Notes: a model not told the origin generated them from the letters alone. 64,000 nt of DNA from an uncultured Bacilli bacterium (GCA_934102215.1 CAKOSH010000003.1:1-64000), one strand, 5' to 3'. Counted from the first letter of the stretch, positions 42,252 to 52,590 are shown. A program made the numbers and translations.

Positions 42252-44162
42252 TTAGCCAATGCAGAAAGCTGGGGAAACGCCAGTTTCATAACTAGCAATG
42301 TTATAACCATATCGACCACGACTATTTACAAAAAAGAATTTATCTTCGGTGTCATTATCTGCTGTACGAAGCCACCAAAATGAAGCACTAGTTCCGTTTT
42401 TCTTTATTGCTCCACCGTTACTAATGGTTACCCCTTGTGTTGTATAATAATCTAGTGTTCTTGTTAAATCTTTTGCTGTATCATCTTCAACAGAAAAATC
42501 TATATATATTTCTTTTGACGTTAATAAGTATAATTTATCGATAGATGTAAAATTTGTAGTATCCAATCCTCCATGACCTGATACTGTTGTTGTATCTATG
42601 ATTCCATTCTTTAAATTCGTTGGTAGTGAGTTGTATACATCATTGTTTAAGAATGTTCTCATTGAGGTTGCTGGCCAGCCACCTGAATTCGTATTTGTGT
42701 CGTTCATAGTACGAGTTGTAATTATATCAGCAAACTCTAACACAAATCCACAGGCTGTTTGTGAGAATCCTGATGTGCTACATTCATTTGGAGTTGAAGT
42801 GTTTGCAACTCTTATTGTGTGTGTTCCATATGTTGTGCCTAAATCTATTTCTTTTGTTTCACCCACTTTGTATCCACGAGTATTACCTTCCCTAACAGAA
42901 CTTACAATTGTAGCCCAATCATCTGTTCCAAATGTTGATGGTTTATCAGCAATATCAGTAAAATATCCAGGATTAGATTCTCCGCCATCTATTCGAGCAT
43001 ATGTTTTATCAAGCTCACTAGTAGAATCAAACGTTGTTCCCATACCTCCTACTAATTTTTTACATCTTGTGAACATACTATTACTCGATGTAACATTATT
43101 TGTTGTAAATTTATTACTTACATAAATAGTTGTAAGATTTGCAGCAGCATTAAACATTGCTTTCATGTTTGTTACATTACTTGTATCAAAACTGCTTAAG
43201 TCTAATGTTGTAGCAGGACATGTATTAAACATAGCATTCATATTAGTAACATTTTTTGTATTCAAATTATCTAATCCAGTTATTTTTCCTGAAATATTAC
43301 TAAATGAAAAACTCATATCAATAATATTTTGAGTGTTAAAATTTGTTAGATCTATACTGCTAGAACGACTTTTTGTAAATATATTACTCATTGATATAGT
43401 TGCTTTGTTATTTATATATGTACATAATTTACTTGTTACTGCTTCAGTACTTGATTTATCATTTAATTGTACTCCCCAACCATCACTATCAATATTTTTC
43501 CATAAGTTAGTACGAGCTGTTGAGGTTGAATTAAATTGTCCATCTTGCCTATATTTATATATAAATTGTCCATTTATATATTCCGCTCCTTGTGTTAATG
43601 AATCATTTGTCTTGCAAAAATATGTATTTGCACTTGTATCTGCTAAAGTTATCTCACTATGTGTAGATGGTGTTATTATATCATTCACTGTATTTGTTAT
43701 ATATCCACCTTTTACACTTAAGGTAAGATTTTGTGATGATGTACTACTATTTATTATCTTTAATTTTATATTATTTGAATTATTGCTTATTATTGAACTA
43801 TTTGGTTTATCATATATTATAGTGATGTTATTTGTATCATCTAATTCATAAGCTGATTCATAATATTTAATGCTTAAGTTAGAATTCTTTAAATAAAGTA
43901 ACTTATAATAAGTGTCAACCGAATTTAAATTATTGATTTTTACATCTATAATTGTTTCACCTGATGGTACTGATAATGTATTAGAATTATTCCCATTTAT
44001 TTCCACCAAATACTTTAATTGTCCAATATAAATTTCTGCTGCCTTATGATTATTTGAAGTAACAATGTAATTAGAATAAGTTATGCCTAAAATAATACTT
44101 ATTATTAAAAGTATTATAATTCCATACATATATTTTTTTATCATTTTATCTATTTTATTCAT
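42252..44162 (-). CDS. DUF285-repeat surface protein with DUF6273 C-terminal domain
   Basis: A 636-residue protein. One N-terminal membrane helix (residues 12-30) anchors it. The middle holds five or so 24-26-residue DUF285 units (LDLSSFDTSNVTNMKAMF is the clearest, near 320). The C terminus has FWWLRTADND and RYGYN...GVSPAFCI, the pattern of DUF6273. Known: DUF285 repeats are leucine-rich-like and occur on surface proteins of mollicutes and gut Bacillota. The second copy at the right edge shares the same opening (GWGVQLN), so the two are paralogues. It lies behind ileS on the same strand. Confidence 0.8.
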   Translation of the reverse strand: MNKIDKMIKKYMYGIIILLIISIILGITYSNYIVTSNNHKAAEIYIGQLKYLVEINGNNSNTLSVPSGETIIDVKINNLNSVDTYYKLLYLKNSNLSIKYYESAYELDDTNNITIIYDKPNSSIISNNSNNIKLKIINSSTSSQNLTLSVKGGYITNTVNDIITPSTHSEITLADTSANTYFCKTNDSLTQGAEYINGQFIYKYRQDGQFNSTSTARTNLWKNIDSDGWGVQLNDKSSTEAVTSKLCTYINNKATISMSNIFTKSRSSSIDLTNFNTQNIIDMSFSFSNISGKITGLDNLNTKNVTNMNAMFNTCPATTLDLSSFDTSNVTNMKAMFNAAANLTTIYVSNKFTTNNVTSSNSMFTRCKKLVGGMGTTFDSTSELDKTYARIDGGESNPGYFTDIADKPSTFGTDDWATIVSSVREGNTRGYKVGETKEIDLGTTYGTHTIRVANTSTPNECSTSGFSQTACGFVLEFADIITTRTMNDTNTNSGGWPATSMRTFLNNDVYNSLPTNLKNGIIDTTTVSGHGGLDTTNFTSIDKLYLLTSKEIYIDFSVEDDTAKDLTRTLDYYTTQGVTISNGGAIKKNGTSASFWWLRTADNDTEDKFFFVNSRGRYGYNIASYETGVSPAFCIG

Positions 44163-44242
44163 TACTAAATTATAACAAAATATTACATTTTTATCAAGAT
44201 GAATTATGTCGAGTTTTTAGTAAATATTTTCAATGTCATTTC

Positions 44243-44268
44243 AAAAGAAAAGTACTATTGCTAGTACT
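44243..44268 (-). terminator. intrinsic terminator after the prepilin peptidase gene
   Basis: AGTACT arms at 44,251-44,256 and 44,263-44,268, with UUUUC on the minus strand; overlaps the stop codon. Confidence 0.6.
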
Positions 44269-45028
44269 AAAAATATGCTTGTAAGAATTGTGCTATTATA
44301 TCACTAAAGTATAATGTAATTAGTGCTCCTATTAAAAGAAATGGTCCAAATGGAATTATTCCTTCTTTATTCTTTTTTGTTATTATGCATGAAAATAGTA
44401 AGCCTACTACTGATGCTATAAAAAGTGCTACTAAGCTATTCATTATACCAATTGATAAACCAACTATACCCATTAATTTTATATCTCCATCCCCAAGAGA
44501 TTCTTTTTTGAATATTGCATTTCCAAGTAATTTTATTAAATACATAAGTATAAATATTATAGCTGCAGCAATTATATGTTTAAATACAACTTCTGGTGTT
44601 TCAAATATAAGTAATGTTATTACTATTGCTAACCCAGATAATATCAATACTCTATCTGAAATATAAAAGTATAAGAAGTCACTAATTATTGTTACCATTA
44701 ATGCACATGTGATAATTGTACTTATGAAGAAATTCATTGTAAAACCAAATGTTACATAATTGCATAAGAATAATAATGCACATGCGATTTCTACGAATGG
44801 ATAAATAAAGTTTATTGGTTTATGACAATATGCACATTTTCCACCTAGTGCTATATATGATATTATTGGTATATTCATATACCATTTAAGTGGTTTTTTA
44901 CATTCATTACAGAAGCTATTTGGATAGGTAGTTTTTACTTTGTTTGGTATTCTATATCCCATACATCCTAAAAAGCTACCCATTATTGCTCCGATTATTG
45001 TTAAATATATATAAGTAAATATTTCCAT
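44267..45028 (-). CDS. type IV prepilin peptidase (PilD/ComC-like)
   Basis: A 253-residue membrane protein. N-terminal GSFLGCMGYRIP is the usual peptidase start, with zinc-type pairs CNEC and CAYC. Catalytic aspartates are in TIISDFLYFY and SLGDGDIKLMG. Eight or so hydrophobic segments follow. Known: it cleaves and N-methylates type IV prepilins, such as the one at 56,540-56,995. It has a perfect AGGAGG site and is downstream of the PilC-like gene (17-base gap), so the two are co-transcribed. Confidence 0.93.
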   Translation of the reverse strand: MEIFTYIYLTIIGAIMGSFLGCMGYRIPNKVKTTYPNSFCNECKKPLKWYMNIPIISYIALGGKCAYCHKPINFIYPFVEIACALLFLCNYVTFGFTMNFFISTIITCALMVTIISDFLYFYISDRVLILSGLAIVITLLIFETPEVVFKHIIAAAIIFILMYLIKLLGNAIFKKESLGDGDIKLMGIVGLSIGIMNSLVALFIASVVGLLFSCIITKKNKEGIIPFGPFLLIGALITLYFSDIIAQFLQAYF

Positions 45029-45045
45029 TATATTAAACCTCCTGC

Positions 45046-46857
45046 TTATCCAATTGTTTTATAAATTCCAAACATTGGTACTACTACTGCGATAAGAATA
45101 AATCCTACTATTACTGCTAAGAATACTATTAATACTGGTTCTATAAATGTCTTTATCATATTAACACTATTCTTTTCTAGTTTTTGATAATACTCTCCTA
45201 TTTTTTGTAACATATTAGCAAGTTCACCAGTTGATTCACCTGTTAAAATCATATAATATGCTACATCTGGAATAGCCCAATTATCTTTAAATGATTCACT
45301 CATTTTTTCACCTTTAATTAGGTTATTTATTGTTCTATCCATTATTGATTTATATATTTCATTATTAGTTATTTTAGCTAAAATGTCAATACTATCTGTT
45401 AAAAGTACATTATTCTTTTGAAGTGTTGCAAATGTACGAGCAAATAATGACATTTCTTTATATATTATGATATTTCCAACTACAGGAAGTTTCATAAATA
45501 TTGTTTGCATGAATGTTCTAAATGCTTTAACATTCTTGTATAAATATATATATAATGCTATTACTGTTACTAAAACTATTATTATCTTTCCATATTGTGT
45601 TCTTAAAAATGCTGATATATTTAATGTAATTACTGTTACTATATTAAGATCTGCATGCATTGATTCATAAATACCAACAAATTGTGGAACTATATATGTA
45701 AGCATGAATATAACTATTCCTATTGCGAAAAGTAATACTACGCATGGATATGCCATAGCACTAACAACAGCTCTTTTTGTATCTTCTACTTCTTGATAAT
45801 ATTCAGCCATTTCATCAAGTGTATCTTCTATATTGCCTATTAATTCTGCTGATTTAATCATATTAACTAATAGTGCTGGGAATACATTTCCTTGTTTTTT
45901 TAATGCATCACTGAAACTTTCTCCCATTGTAAGTTCATATATAAGTGCTTCATAAACAGGTTTATATCTTCTTCTTTTATCTTGTTTTGCTAATATTTTA
46001 ACTGCATCTGCTAGTGCTATACCTGCTCTTATATAAGTTGATAATTGAGTTATCCAGAATACTAAATCTTTAATTCTCATTTTTTGTTTGAAAGCAGTTG
46101 CTTCAGCATGAAGGAAATTAATCATTGGACTAGTTACTATTTCATAAACTATATATCCTTCATCAGTAAGATATGAATATACATCCATTTTTGAAAATGC
46201 TGGGAAATATCCTTTAATAAGTTTTCCTTCTTTATTTCTAATTAAATATCTATATGTTTGTTTTGTTGCACTTTTAACAGCATCAGCACCATTTGGATCA
46301 AGTGTTAATACAACAAGACTTGCTTCTTTCTTTGCTCTTGCTTCTTTAACGAATGATAAGTTATTATATTTTTCAGTTATATAATCAGCAATTGTTTTAG
46401 TAAGAGATTTTCCACTTTCTGTTTTTGCTGCTTTTAAAGCCTTTTGTTTTTCTTGATAATCTTTATATTTTTTATAGTATTTGTATACTACTTTACTTGT
46501 TTTATCATATAAATATAAAGGCAAATCTACAAATATGGTTCCAAATATATAAATAAATCCACTATAACAAGAATATAGCATAATATATATTTCACCAAAT
46601 ATTATCTTAAAACATAGGTTCCAAAAGAATAATACTATATTTTTTATGCCCCAAAATGTATATACCGTAAAAGAAACTATAAATGAAATTATAGCATCAA
46701 AGAAACCAAATATTCCCATCCCAATTGCTTTAATAAGAGCAGTTATTTCATTATTTATAAATTTAATAGGATTAATATGTGGTTTTGTATTTTTAGCTTT
46801 AACTTTAGCGGGTTTTGGTGCTTTAGTTTTGACTTTTTTGTCTTTATAATTAGCCAT
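45046..46857 (-). CDS. PilC/GspF-like platform protein with N-terminal extension
   Basis: A 603-residue membrane protein. The usual family length is about 400; residues about 1-200 are extra: a basic start (KDKKVKTKAPKPAKVKAK) and two or three hydrophobic segments (about 40-115). Residues about 265-600 hold the two GspF repeats, with LSTYIRAGIALADAVKILA, FARTFATLQKNNVLLTDSI and ILTGESTGELANML. Known: PilC/GspF is the inner-membrane platform of type IV pili or competence pseudopili. It is coupled to the prepilin peptidase gene. No PilB-type ATPase is seen in the window. Confidence 0.9.
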   Translation of the reverse strand: MANYKDKKVKTKAPKPAKVKAKNTKPHINPIKFINNEITALIKAIGMGIFGFFDAIISFIVSFTVYTFWGIKNIVLFFWNLCFKIIFGEIYIMLYSCYSGFIYIFGTIFVDLPLYLYDKTSKVVYKYYKKYKDYQEKQKALKAAKTESGKSLTKTIADYITEKYNNLSFVKEARAKKEASLVVLTLDPNGADAVKSATKQTYRYLIRNKEGKLIKGYFPAFSKMDVYSYLTDEGYIVYEIVTSPMINFLHAEATAFKQKMRIKDLVFWITQLSTYIRAGIALADAVKILAKQDKRRRYKPVYEALIYELTMGESFSDALKKQGNVFPALLVNMIKSAELIGNIEDTLDEMAEYYQEVEDTKRAVVSAMAYPCVVLLFAIGIVIFMLTYIVPQFVGIYESMHADLNIVTVITLNISAFLRTQYGKIIIVLVTVIALYIYLYKNVKAFRTFMQTIFMKLPVVGNIIIYKEMSLFARTFATLQKNNVLLTDSIDILAKITNNEIYKSIMDRTINNLIKGEKMSESFKDNWAIPDVAYYMILTGESTGELANMLQKIGEYYQKLEKNSVNMIKTFIEPVLIVFLAVIVGFILIAVVVPMFGIYKTIG

Positions 46858-46970
46858 AAATCATTCCTTCTTATTCTACTAATATAGATTATATCATATT
46901 AAAATTAAAATAAAAATATATTTTTTAACTTTTTTTATCTCTTGTAAATATAATATTATAGGTGAATGAT

Positions 46971-47216
46971 ATGAATAGTAATTTGGTTGGTTTATTAAAG
47001 GGCATTAAATTATCAAGTATTGTTTCTAGTACTAATAAGACTTTAGGTGTGGTTCGTAAGATAATTCCAGTTTATAAAGAAGTAAGGCCATATGTTACTC
47101 ATGAGAAAAGTTTATTTAAAAATGATTCAAAGATAGAGAGCACTATAAAAAAAGAAAGTGATGAAGTAGATGTAAGAAATGATTCTTACAATGATACTTT
47201 AACTTTCTTTCATTAA
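46971..47216 (+). CDS. small YqfQ-like protein
   Basis: An 81-residue basic protein. TLGVVRKIIPVYKEVRPYV in the middle resembles the short conserved region of the Bacillus YqfQ/VrrA-type proteins; the rest is a charged, disordered tail. That match is weak. The ATG at 46,971 follows AGGTG. It is the only host gene on the plus strand right of the mTERF operon and is convergent with lepA (overlapping stops). Confidence 0.45.
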   Translation: MNSNLVGLLKGIKLSSIVSSTNKTLGVVRKIIPVYKEVRPYVTHEKSLFKNDSKIESTIKKESDEVDVRNDSYNDTLTFFH

Positions 47217-49003
47217 TCATCATTAATTGAATCTGTACGAAGTATAGTTAAGAATGCTTCTTGAGGTATTGATACACTACCTACTTGTTTCATTCTCTTT
47301 TTACCTTCTTTTTGTTTTTCTAAAAGTTTTCTTTTTCTTGATACGTCTCCACCATAACATTTAGCAAGGACATTCTTTTTCATTGCACTTATGTCTTCTC
47401 TTGCGATTACTTTACTTCCTATACATGCTTGTATTGGTACTTGAAACATTTGTCTTGGTATTATTTTCTTTAGGTTTTCACATATTACTTTACCACGTTT
47501 ATATGCAAAATCTTTATGTACTATTGTACTAAGTGCATCTACTATTTCACCATTTAGAAGTATATCCATTTTAACAAGTTTACTTTCATAATTACCAATG
47601 AATTCATAATCAAATGATGCATATCCTTTTGTATAACTTTTTAATTTATCAAAGAAATCATATACTATTTCAGCAAGTGGTAAATCATATGTAATATTAA
47701 CTCTTGTACTATCTATGTAAGACATATTTTTATATATGCCTCTTTTATCTTGACATAATTCCATTATAGAACCTACATATTCACTTGGAACATATATATT
47801 TGCTTTAACAAATGGTTCTAGTATTTTTGATACTTTTGCTGGATCTGGCATTTTTGATGGTGAATCTATCATTACTTTTTCATTGTCTGTTTTAATTACT
47901 TCGTATATAACTGATGGACTTGTTGCGATAATATCTATATTGAATTCTCTTTCTATTCTTTCTTCTATTATCTCCATATGAAGTAGTCCTAGAAATCCAC
48001 ATCTAAAACCAAAGCCTAATGCTACCGATGTTTCTGGTTCAAAGCAAAGTGCTGCATCACTAAGTTTAAGTTTTAGTAATGCTTCTTTCAATTGATTATA
48101 TTTTGAACTATCTATTGGATAAATACCACTATATACCATAGGTACTACATGTTTATATCCAGGAAGTGCTTCTACTGTTTCTCCATCTAAACATATTGTA
48201 TCACCTACTTCTACTTCAGTAATACTTTTTATTGAAGCGCTTAAAAATCCTACTTCACCACTAGAAAGTTCTGTTTTCTTTACTTCATGTGGTGTATGTT
48301 TACCTAGTTCTAATACTTCGTATACTGCATCACTATTGATAAATCTTATTTTATCTCCTACTTTTACTTTTCCATCCATTATTCTAATTAATATTATTAC
48401 ACCTTTGTATGGATCAAAATAACTATCAAAGATAAGTGCTCTTAATTTATTACTATTACTTGTTGGAGATGGTATTCTTTCTATTACAGCGTCAAGTAGT
48501 TCTTCTACGCCTTCTCCTGTTTTACCAGAACAACATATTATTTCATCTCTATCAAATCCAATTGTGTTAACTAGTTCATCTTTTACTCTTTCAGGGTCAG
48601 CATTAGGTAAATCTATTTTATTAATAACTGGTATTAATTTAAGATTTGCATCTAGTGCTAGATAAAGATTTGCAAGTGTTTGTGCTTCTATACCTTGTGT
48701 TGCATCAACTACAAGTATTGCTCCTTCACATGCAGCAAGACTTCTACTTACTTCATAACTAAAATCTACATGACCTGGAGTATCTATTAAATGAAGAGTG
48801 TAGCCTTTATATTTAAGTTCTACTGCATTTAATTTAATAGTAATACCACGTTCACGTTCAAGATCCATTGAATCAAGTATTTGGTCTTTCTTTTCTCTTT
48901 CTGTTACTGCATGACAAATATCAAGTATTCTATCAGCAAGAGTACTTTTTCCATGATCTATATGCGCTATTATACAAAAATTTTTAATTTTATCTCTTTC
49001 CAT
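47213..49003 (-). CDS. lepA: elongation factor 4 (LepA)
   Basis: A 596-residue translational GTPase. G1 is AHIDHGKSTLADR (near residue 13), RGITIKLN, DTPGHVDF and NKIDLP (G2-G4) follow, and the LepA-specific C-terminal domain ends with KRMKQVGSVSIPQEAF. Known: back-translocation or stress adaptation on ribosomes. The ATG at 49,003 is chosen; the TTG two codons upstream has no better site. It is downstream of the two sigma genes, with a strong terminator between. Confidence 0.96.
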   Translation of the reverse strand: MERDKIKNFCIIAHIDHGKSTLADRILDICHAVTEREKKDQILDSMDLERERGITIKLNAVELKYKGYTLHLIDTPGHVDFSYEVSRSLAACEGAILVVDATQGIEAQTLANLYLALDANLKLIPVINKIDLPNADPERVKDELVNTIGFDRDEIICCSGKTGEGVEELLDAVIERIPSPTSNSNKLRALIFDSYFDPYKGVIILIRIMDGKVKVGDKIRFINSDAVYEVLELGKHTPHEVKKTELSSGEVGFLSASIKSITEVEVGDTICLDGETVEALPGYKHVVPMVYSGIYPIDSSKYNQLKEALLKLKLSDAALCFEPETSVALGFGFRCGFLGLLHMEIIEERIEREFNIDIIATSPSVIYEVIKTDNEKVMIDSPSKMPDPAKVSKILEPFVKANIYVPSEYVGSIMELCQDKRGIYKNMSYIDSTRVNITYDLPLAEIVYDFFDKLKSYTKGYASFDYEFIGNYESKLVKMDILLNGEIVDALSTIVHKDFAYKRGKVICENLKKIIPRQMFQVPIQACIGSKVIAREDISAMKKNVLAKCYGGDVSRKRKLLEKQKEGKKRMKQVGSVSIPQEAFLTILRTDSINDD

Positions 49004-49020
49004 AAGCAATATTTTATCAA

Positions 49021-49054
49021 ACTAAATAGGAAATTACAACATTTCCTATTTAGT
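49021..49054. terminator. strong bidirectional hairpin between the sigma genes and lepA
   Basis: ACTAAATAGGAAAT (49,021-49,034) and ATTTCCTATTTAGT (49,041-49,054) are perfect 14-bp arms with a 6-base loop. Confidence 0.8.
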
Positions 49055-49056
49055 TC

Positions 49057-49923
49057 CTACTTAGTTAATCTCAAATTATATTCACTAATATGTTTATCTT
49101 CTCTTAACTTTTCTAAGGCTCTTTTTTCTATTTGTCTTACTCTTTCACGTGATATGTCTAATTGTTTGCTAATTTCAGTTTTAGTTTTTATTCCATTCCC
49201 ATCTAAATTATATCTATGAATTAATATAAATTTTTCTCTATCAGTTAATGCACCAGAGGATTTTATATCATTTATTAAACATTCATAAAATATTTTATCC
49301 ATTAAACATTCTTCACTATATTTTGATTCATATAAGCTTTCATTCCTATAAAAAGAATCATCTACATTTTCATGCATTAATATTTTATCTAATGATGATA
49401 CATCGAAGTTATATTTTATTGATTCATCTATTTCTTTTGCAGTCTTTCCTAATTCTTCTGCAAGTAATTCACTAGTTGGCTCAATTCCTTGTTTTTGCAA
49501 TTGCGATGCGATTTTTCTTGCTTTAAAAATATCATAGTGTAAATGACATGGTATTCTTATTATTCTTGATTTATTAACTATTCCCATAATGATATAACTT
49601 TTTATCCAATATGCAGAATAAGTATTAAATCTATATCCAAGTGTATAATCAAAATTATTTACTGCTTCTATAAGTCCAAGATTACCTTCTTGTATTAAAT
49701 CTGGAAATGGTAATGTTTCATTTGCATTTATAAATTGTCTAGCTATGCTTACTACAAATCTTAAATTTCTTACGATAATTTCATTTCTAGCTTCAATATC
49801 GCCATTTCTAATTCTTTTAAATAGTTCTTGTTCTTCTTCAAATGTTGGAACATCATATAAATTAATATCATCATAATAATAACTTATTACACTTTCACTT
49901 TTTTCTTGTTCTATTTTATTCAT
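49057..49923 (-). CDS. second RpoD-type sigma-70 factor
   Basis: A 288-residue sigma factor. Region 2 has IVRNLRFVVSIARQF, FPDLIQEGNLGLIEA and YRFNTYSAYWIKSYI; region 3 follows; region 4 has LDISRERVRQIEKRALEKL. Compared with the primary factor next to it, it is shorter, with no acidic region 1.1. The region 2 core ANETLPFPDLIQEG differs from the usual form. It lies seven bases after rpoD, so it is probably co-transcribed. Which promoters it reads is unknown. Confidence 0.9.
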   Translation of the reverse strand: MNKIEQEKSESVISYYYDDINLYDVPTFEEEQELFKRIRNGDIEARNEIIVRNLRFVVSIARQFINANETLPFPDLIQEGNLGLIEAVNNFDYTLGYRFNTYSAYWIKSYIIMGIVNKSRIIRIPCHLHYDIFKARKIASQLQKQGIEPTSELLAEELGKTAKEIDESIKYNFDVSSLDKILMHENVDDSFYRNESLYESKYSEECLMDKIFYECLINDIKSSGALTDREKFILIHRYNLDGNGIKTKTEISKQLDISRERVRQIEKRALEKLREDKHISEYNLRLTK

Positions 49924-49930
49924 ATTAAAC

Positions 49931-51124
49931 CTATCTTAAAAGTTTTCTTGTTGTTCCTTTTTCATTAAATTCTTTAACTTTTCTATCGTGTCCTAATTTT
50001 CTTAATGCTTTAGCTTCTATTTGTCTTATTCTTTCTCGTGTAAGTCCAAACATTTCTCCAATTTCTTCAAGTGTATATCTTTTTCCCATAAATCCAAATC
50101 TTAATGATATAACTTCTTTTTCTCTTTCGGTTAAATTTGAATTATTAAATACTATATTACTAAATGAACTATAGTTATCTCTTTCTATATAGTCTAAATC
50201 AAATCTTTCAGGATCTTCTATTGAACTCAATAATTCTGTGTCTTGATCTTCTCCTATTAATTCATTTAAAGATACTATTGGATTTCGACTAGTTTTTCTT
50301 TCTAAAACTGCATTTTCACTTATGCCTAGGATATCAGCTAATTCTTTGGTAGTAGGTTCTCTTCCTTCTTTTAATGCAAATTCATTTTCAATCTTTACCA
50401 TTTTTCTAATGCCTTCAACCATATGCACTGGTATTCTTATTGTTCTTCCATTATCTGCAATTGCTCTTGTAATTGATTGTCTTATCCACCATGTAGCATA
50501 AGTACTGAATTTATATCCCAAAGTATAATCATATTTCTCTACTGCCCTTATAAGTCCAATATTACCTTCTTGAATTAAATCTAAAAGAGTTAATTGAGAT
50601 TTATTATTTATATATCTTTTAGCAACAGACACAACTAATTTTAAATTATTTTCAATTAATTCTTTTTTAGCTGTTTCGTCCCCTTCAACTATTCTTTTTC
50701 CAAGAGCTTTTTCTTCTTCTATACTTAATATTTTTGATGTTCCTATTTCTTGAAGATACATTTTAACTATATCTTCACAATTATATATTTGTCTTTCAAA
50801 TGATTCATCATTTAGTTCTTCGTTTGTATCTTCTTCACTATTTTCTTTTTCTTGTTCTACCATCATGTTATATGCTGATATTAATGTTGCTATGCTTTCA
50901 TTTTTAAGTAAATCATCATCACCATTTTGAGTTATTCTATCAATTACTACAGCCATTTCTTTTAATTTAGATGATTTATTTAATAAATTCATTGCTGATT
51001 TCATGGTTAATCTTATACAAAATGAATCTAAATATACTGCAAAATTTCTACAATTTTTAATTTGTGCTGTAGTTGTACCTTCTTCAAATTTAGTGTCTAT
51101 AAATGTTAAAATTTCTTTTTCCAT
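49931..51124 (-). CDS. rpoD: primary sigma factor RpoD (SigA-like)
   Basis: A 397-residue sigma-70 protein. Region 1.2 YNCEDIVKMYLQEIGT, region 2 LDLIQEGNIGLIRAV, YKFSTYATWWIRQSITRAIA, region 3 and region 4 YTLEEIGEMFGLTRERIRQI, then EAKALRKL. This is the housekeeping-type pattern. The N-terminal 100 residues are region 1.1-like but divergent. The two sigma genes are back to back. Typical neighbours of rpoD in Bacillota (dnaG) are not seen. Confidence 0.92.
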   Translation of the reverse strand: MEKEILTFIDTKFEEGTTTAQIKNCRNFAVYLDSFCIRLTMKSAMNLLNKSSKLKEMAVVIDRITQNGDDDLLKNESIATLISAYNMMVEQEKENSEEDTNEELNDESFERQIYNCEDIVKMYLQEIGTSKILSIEEEKALGKRIVEGDETAKKELIENNLKLVVSVAKRYINNKSQLTLLDLIQEGNIGLIRAVEKYDYTLGYKFSTYATWWIRQSITRAIADNGRTIRIPVHMVEGIRKMVKIENEFALKEGREPTTKELADILGISENAVLERKTSRNPIVSLNELIGEDQDTELLSSIEDPERFDLDYIERDNYSSFSNIVFNNSNLTEREKEVISLRFGFMGKRYTLEEIGEMFGLTRERIRQIEAKALRKLGHDRKVKEFNEKGTTRKLLR

Positions 51125-51208
51125 ACTTCAAGCCCTCTTTTCAAATGCTTGTATATTATAACATAAGCATTGTTAAAAAGCAAGCAAATTTGACTTCGAG
51201 AATATAGA

Positions 51209-51235
51209 AAAAGAGATATAATTTACTATCTCTTT
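51209..51235 (-). terminator. intrinsic terminator after the coiled-coil protein gene
   Basis: AAAGAGATA and TATCTCTTT arms at about 51,209-51,235 with a U run on the minus strand, overlapping the stop codon at 51,226. Confidence 0.6.
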
Positions 51236-52590
51236 GGCTTACTTTCTTGATGTTTTCTTTTACCTTCAAGAAATATTTTATATAATTTTTCACGTTCATT
51301 TTGAAGTAATTGTTCATCTTTTTCTTTTGTATCACTATGATCAGTTATTGTAATAGTACCGCCTTTACGTTCAATAACACCAGAAGTATAATTTTTAATG
51401 CTTTCTTTCATATCATTAATTCTATTTATTCCCTCTTTATATGATTCTAAAGACACTCTTTCTCCACCTATCATTCCACCATTATTAGCGTCTTTAAATT
51501 TAAGATAATCTCCATCAATATTGTAGACATTTAATAATGATAATATGTCTGTAGAAATTTTACCTATATTTTTACTTTTACTTAAGTCACTTACTGATTT
51601 AATTAAATCTTCATATTCACTTGTTGCTTCAGTGAGTGCTTTATTATATTCTCTATAATTGCCATTTTTTCCTTGATAGAATTTACTATCATAACCATTA
51701 AATTTAAGGTCACTTATTTTAGAAATCAAATAATCAAATCTAATATTGTATTCATGAGTGTCTACTGTATATGGATTTCTTCTTGAAATTTCTGGTTTTG
51801 AACATATAGCATCTTCAATACTTTCCATATTTATAAGTGTATTAACTCCTTCAATACCACTCATTTTGTCCATTATCATTTCTCTTTTTTTACACCAATC
51901 ATATATTTTTTTTCTTAGTTTTTCAGCTTCAGGACTTCTTCTATCTAGTTTGTAATACTCTCTTTTCATGTCACATAATGTTTTGTTTATTTTATCGAAT
52001 TCTCTAATATTTCTATCCTCATATAATTTACCACTTGGTATTTCATATTTAACTTCTTTTGACTTTTCTTCTTTAATTTTTTCTTTAATTTCTTGTTCTT
52101 TCTTTGGCTTATCTTCTAAATCTTTTTTAGGTTTTGATACAGTTGGTAATGGTGTATTTATATGAGTAACATTTACATTTTTCTTTTTTAAATAGGAATC
52201 TATTCTAGTGATGAATTCATTCATCATTTTGTTTAAATTAACAATTGAATTCATTTCATTTACAACGTTATTTATTTCAGTTTTTGATGCATTTTTACTT
52301 TTAAGAGAATCATATTTTTGTTTTAATTCAGCATATCTTTTTCTAATAGTAGATATTTCTTTTAATATTTCTTCTCTTACACTTCTTATTTCATCTAAAG
52401 TATTACTTCCATTAATTTTAGCATAGTATTTTACCATATGATGATAATTTGAAAGCATAGCCATGTATTTAGTCTTCAAAGAAGGATTAGTTTTTACTTC
52501 GCTATTAAGAGATACACATGCTTTATATGACATGCTTAAATATTCATATAGATTTTTTCTCATATTAATTATTGCTTCTTTATCGCTCAT
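51226..52590 (-). CDS. coiled-coil cytoplasmic protein, unknown
   Basis: A 454-residue, Lys/Glu/Ser-rich soluble protein. A coiled coil is likely at about 50-140, followed by a Lys/Pro/Glu linker (about 145-190). There is no signal peptide and no recognised domain. The ATG at 52,590 follows AGAGGTG; the GTG two codons upstream is part of that site. It lies between mscS and rpoD, each separated by terminators or gaps. Confidence 0.6.
   Translation of the reverse strand: MSDKEAIINMRKNLYEYLSMSYKACVSLNSEVKTNPSLKTKYMAMLSNYHHMVKYYAKINGSNTLDEIRSVREEILKEISTIRKRYAELKQKYDSLKSKNASKTEINNVVNEMNSIVNLNKMMNEFITRIDSYLKKKNVNVTHINTPLPTVSKPKKDLEDKPKKEQEIKEKIKEEKSKEVKYEIPSGKLYEDRNIREFDKINKTLCDMKREYYKLDRRSPEAEKLRKKIYDWCKKREMIMDKMSGIEGVNTLINMESIEDAICSKPEISRRNPYTVDTHEYNIRFDYLISKISDLKFNGYDSKFYQGKNGNYREYNKALTEATSEYEDLIKSVSDLSKSKNIGKISTDILSLLNVYNIDGDYLKFKDANNGGMIGGERVSLESYKEGINRINDMKESIKNYTSGVIERKGGTITITDHSDTKEKDEQLLQNEREKLYKIFLEGKRKHQESKPKR

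Noticed and set aside
42598..43851. Long plus-strand frames opposite the DUF285 gene
   Set aside because: They are hydrophobic shadows of the coding strand with no ribosome binding site; the minus-strand gene has recognisable domains.
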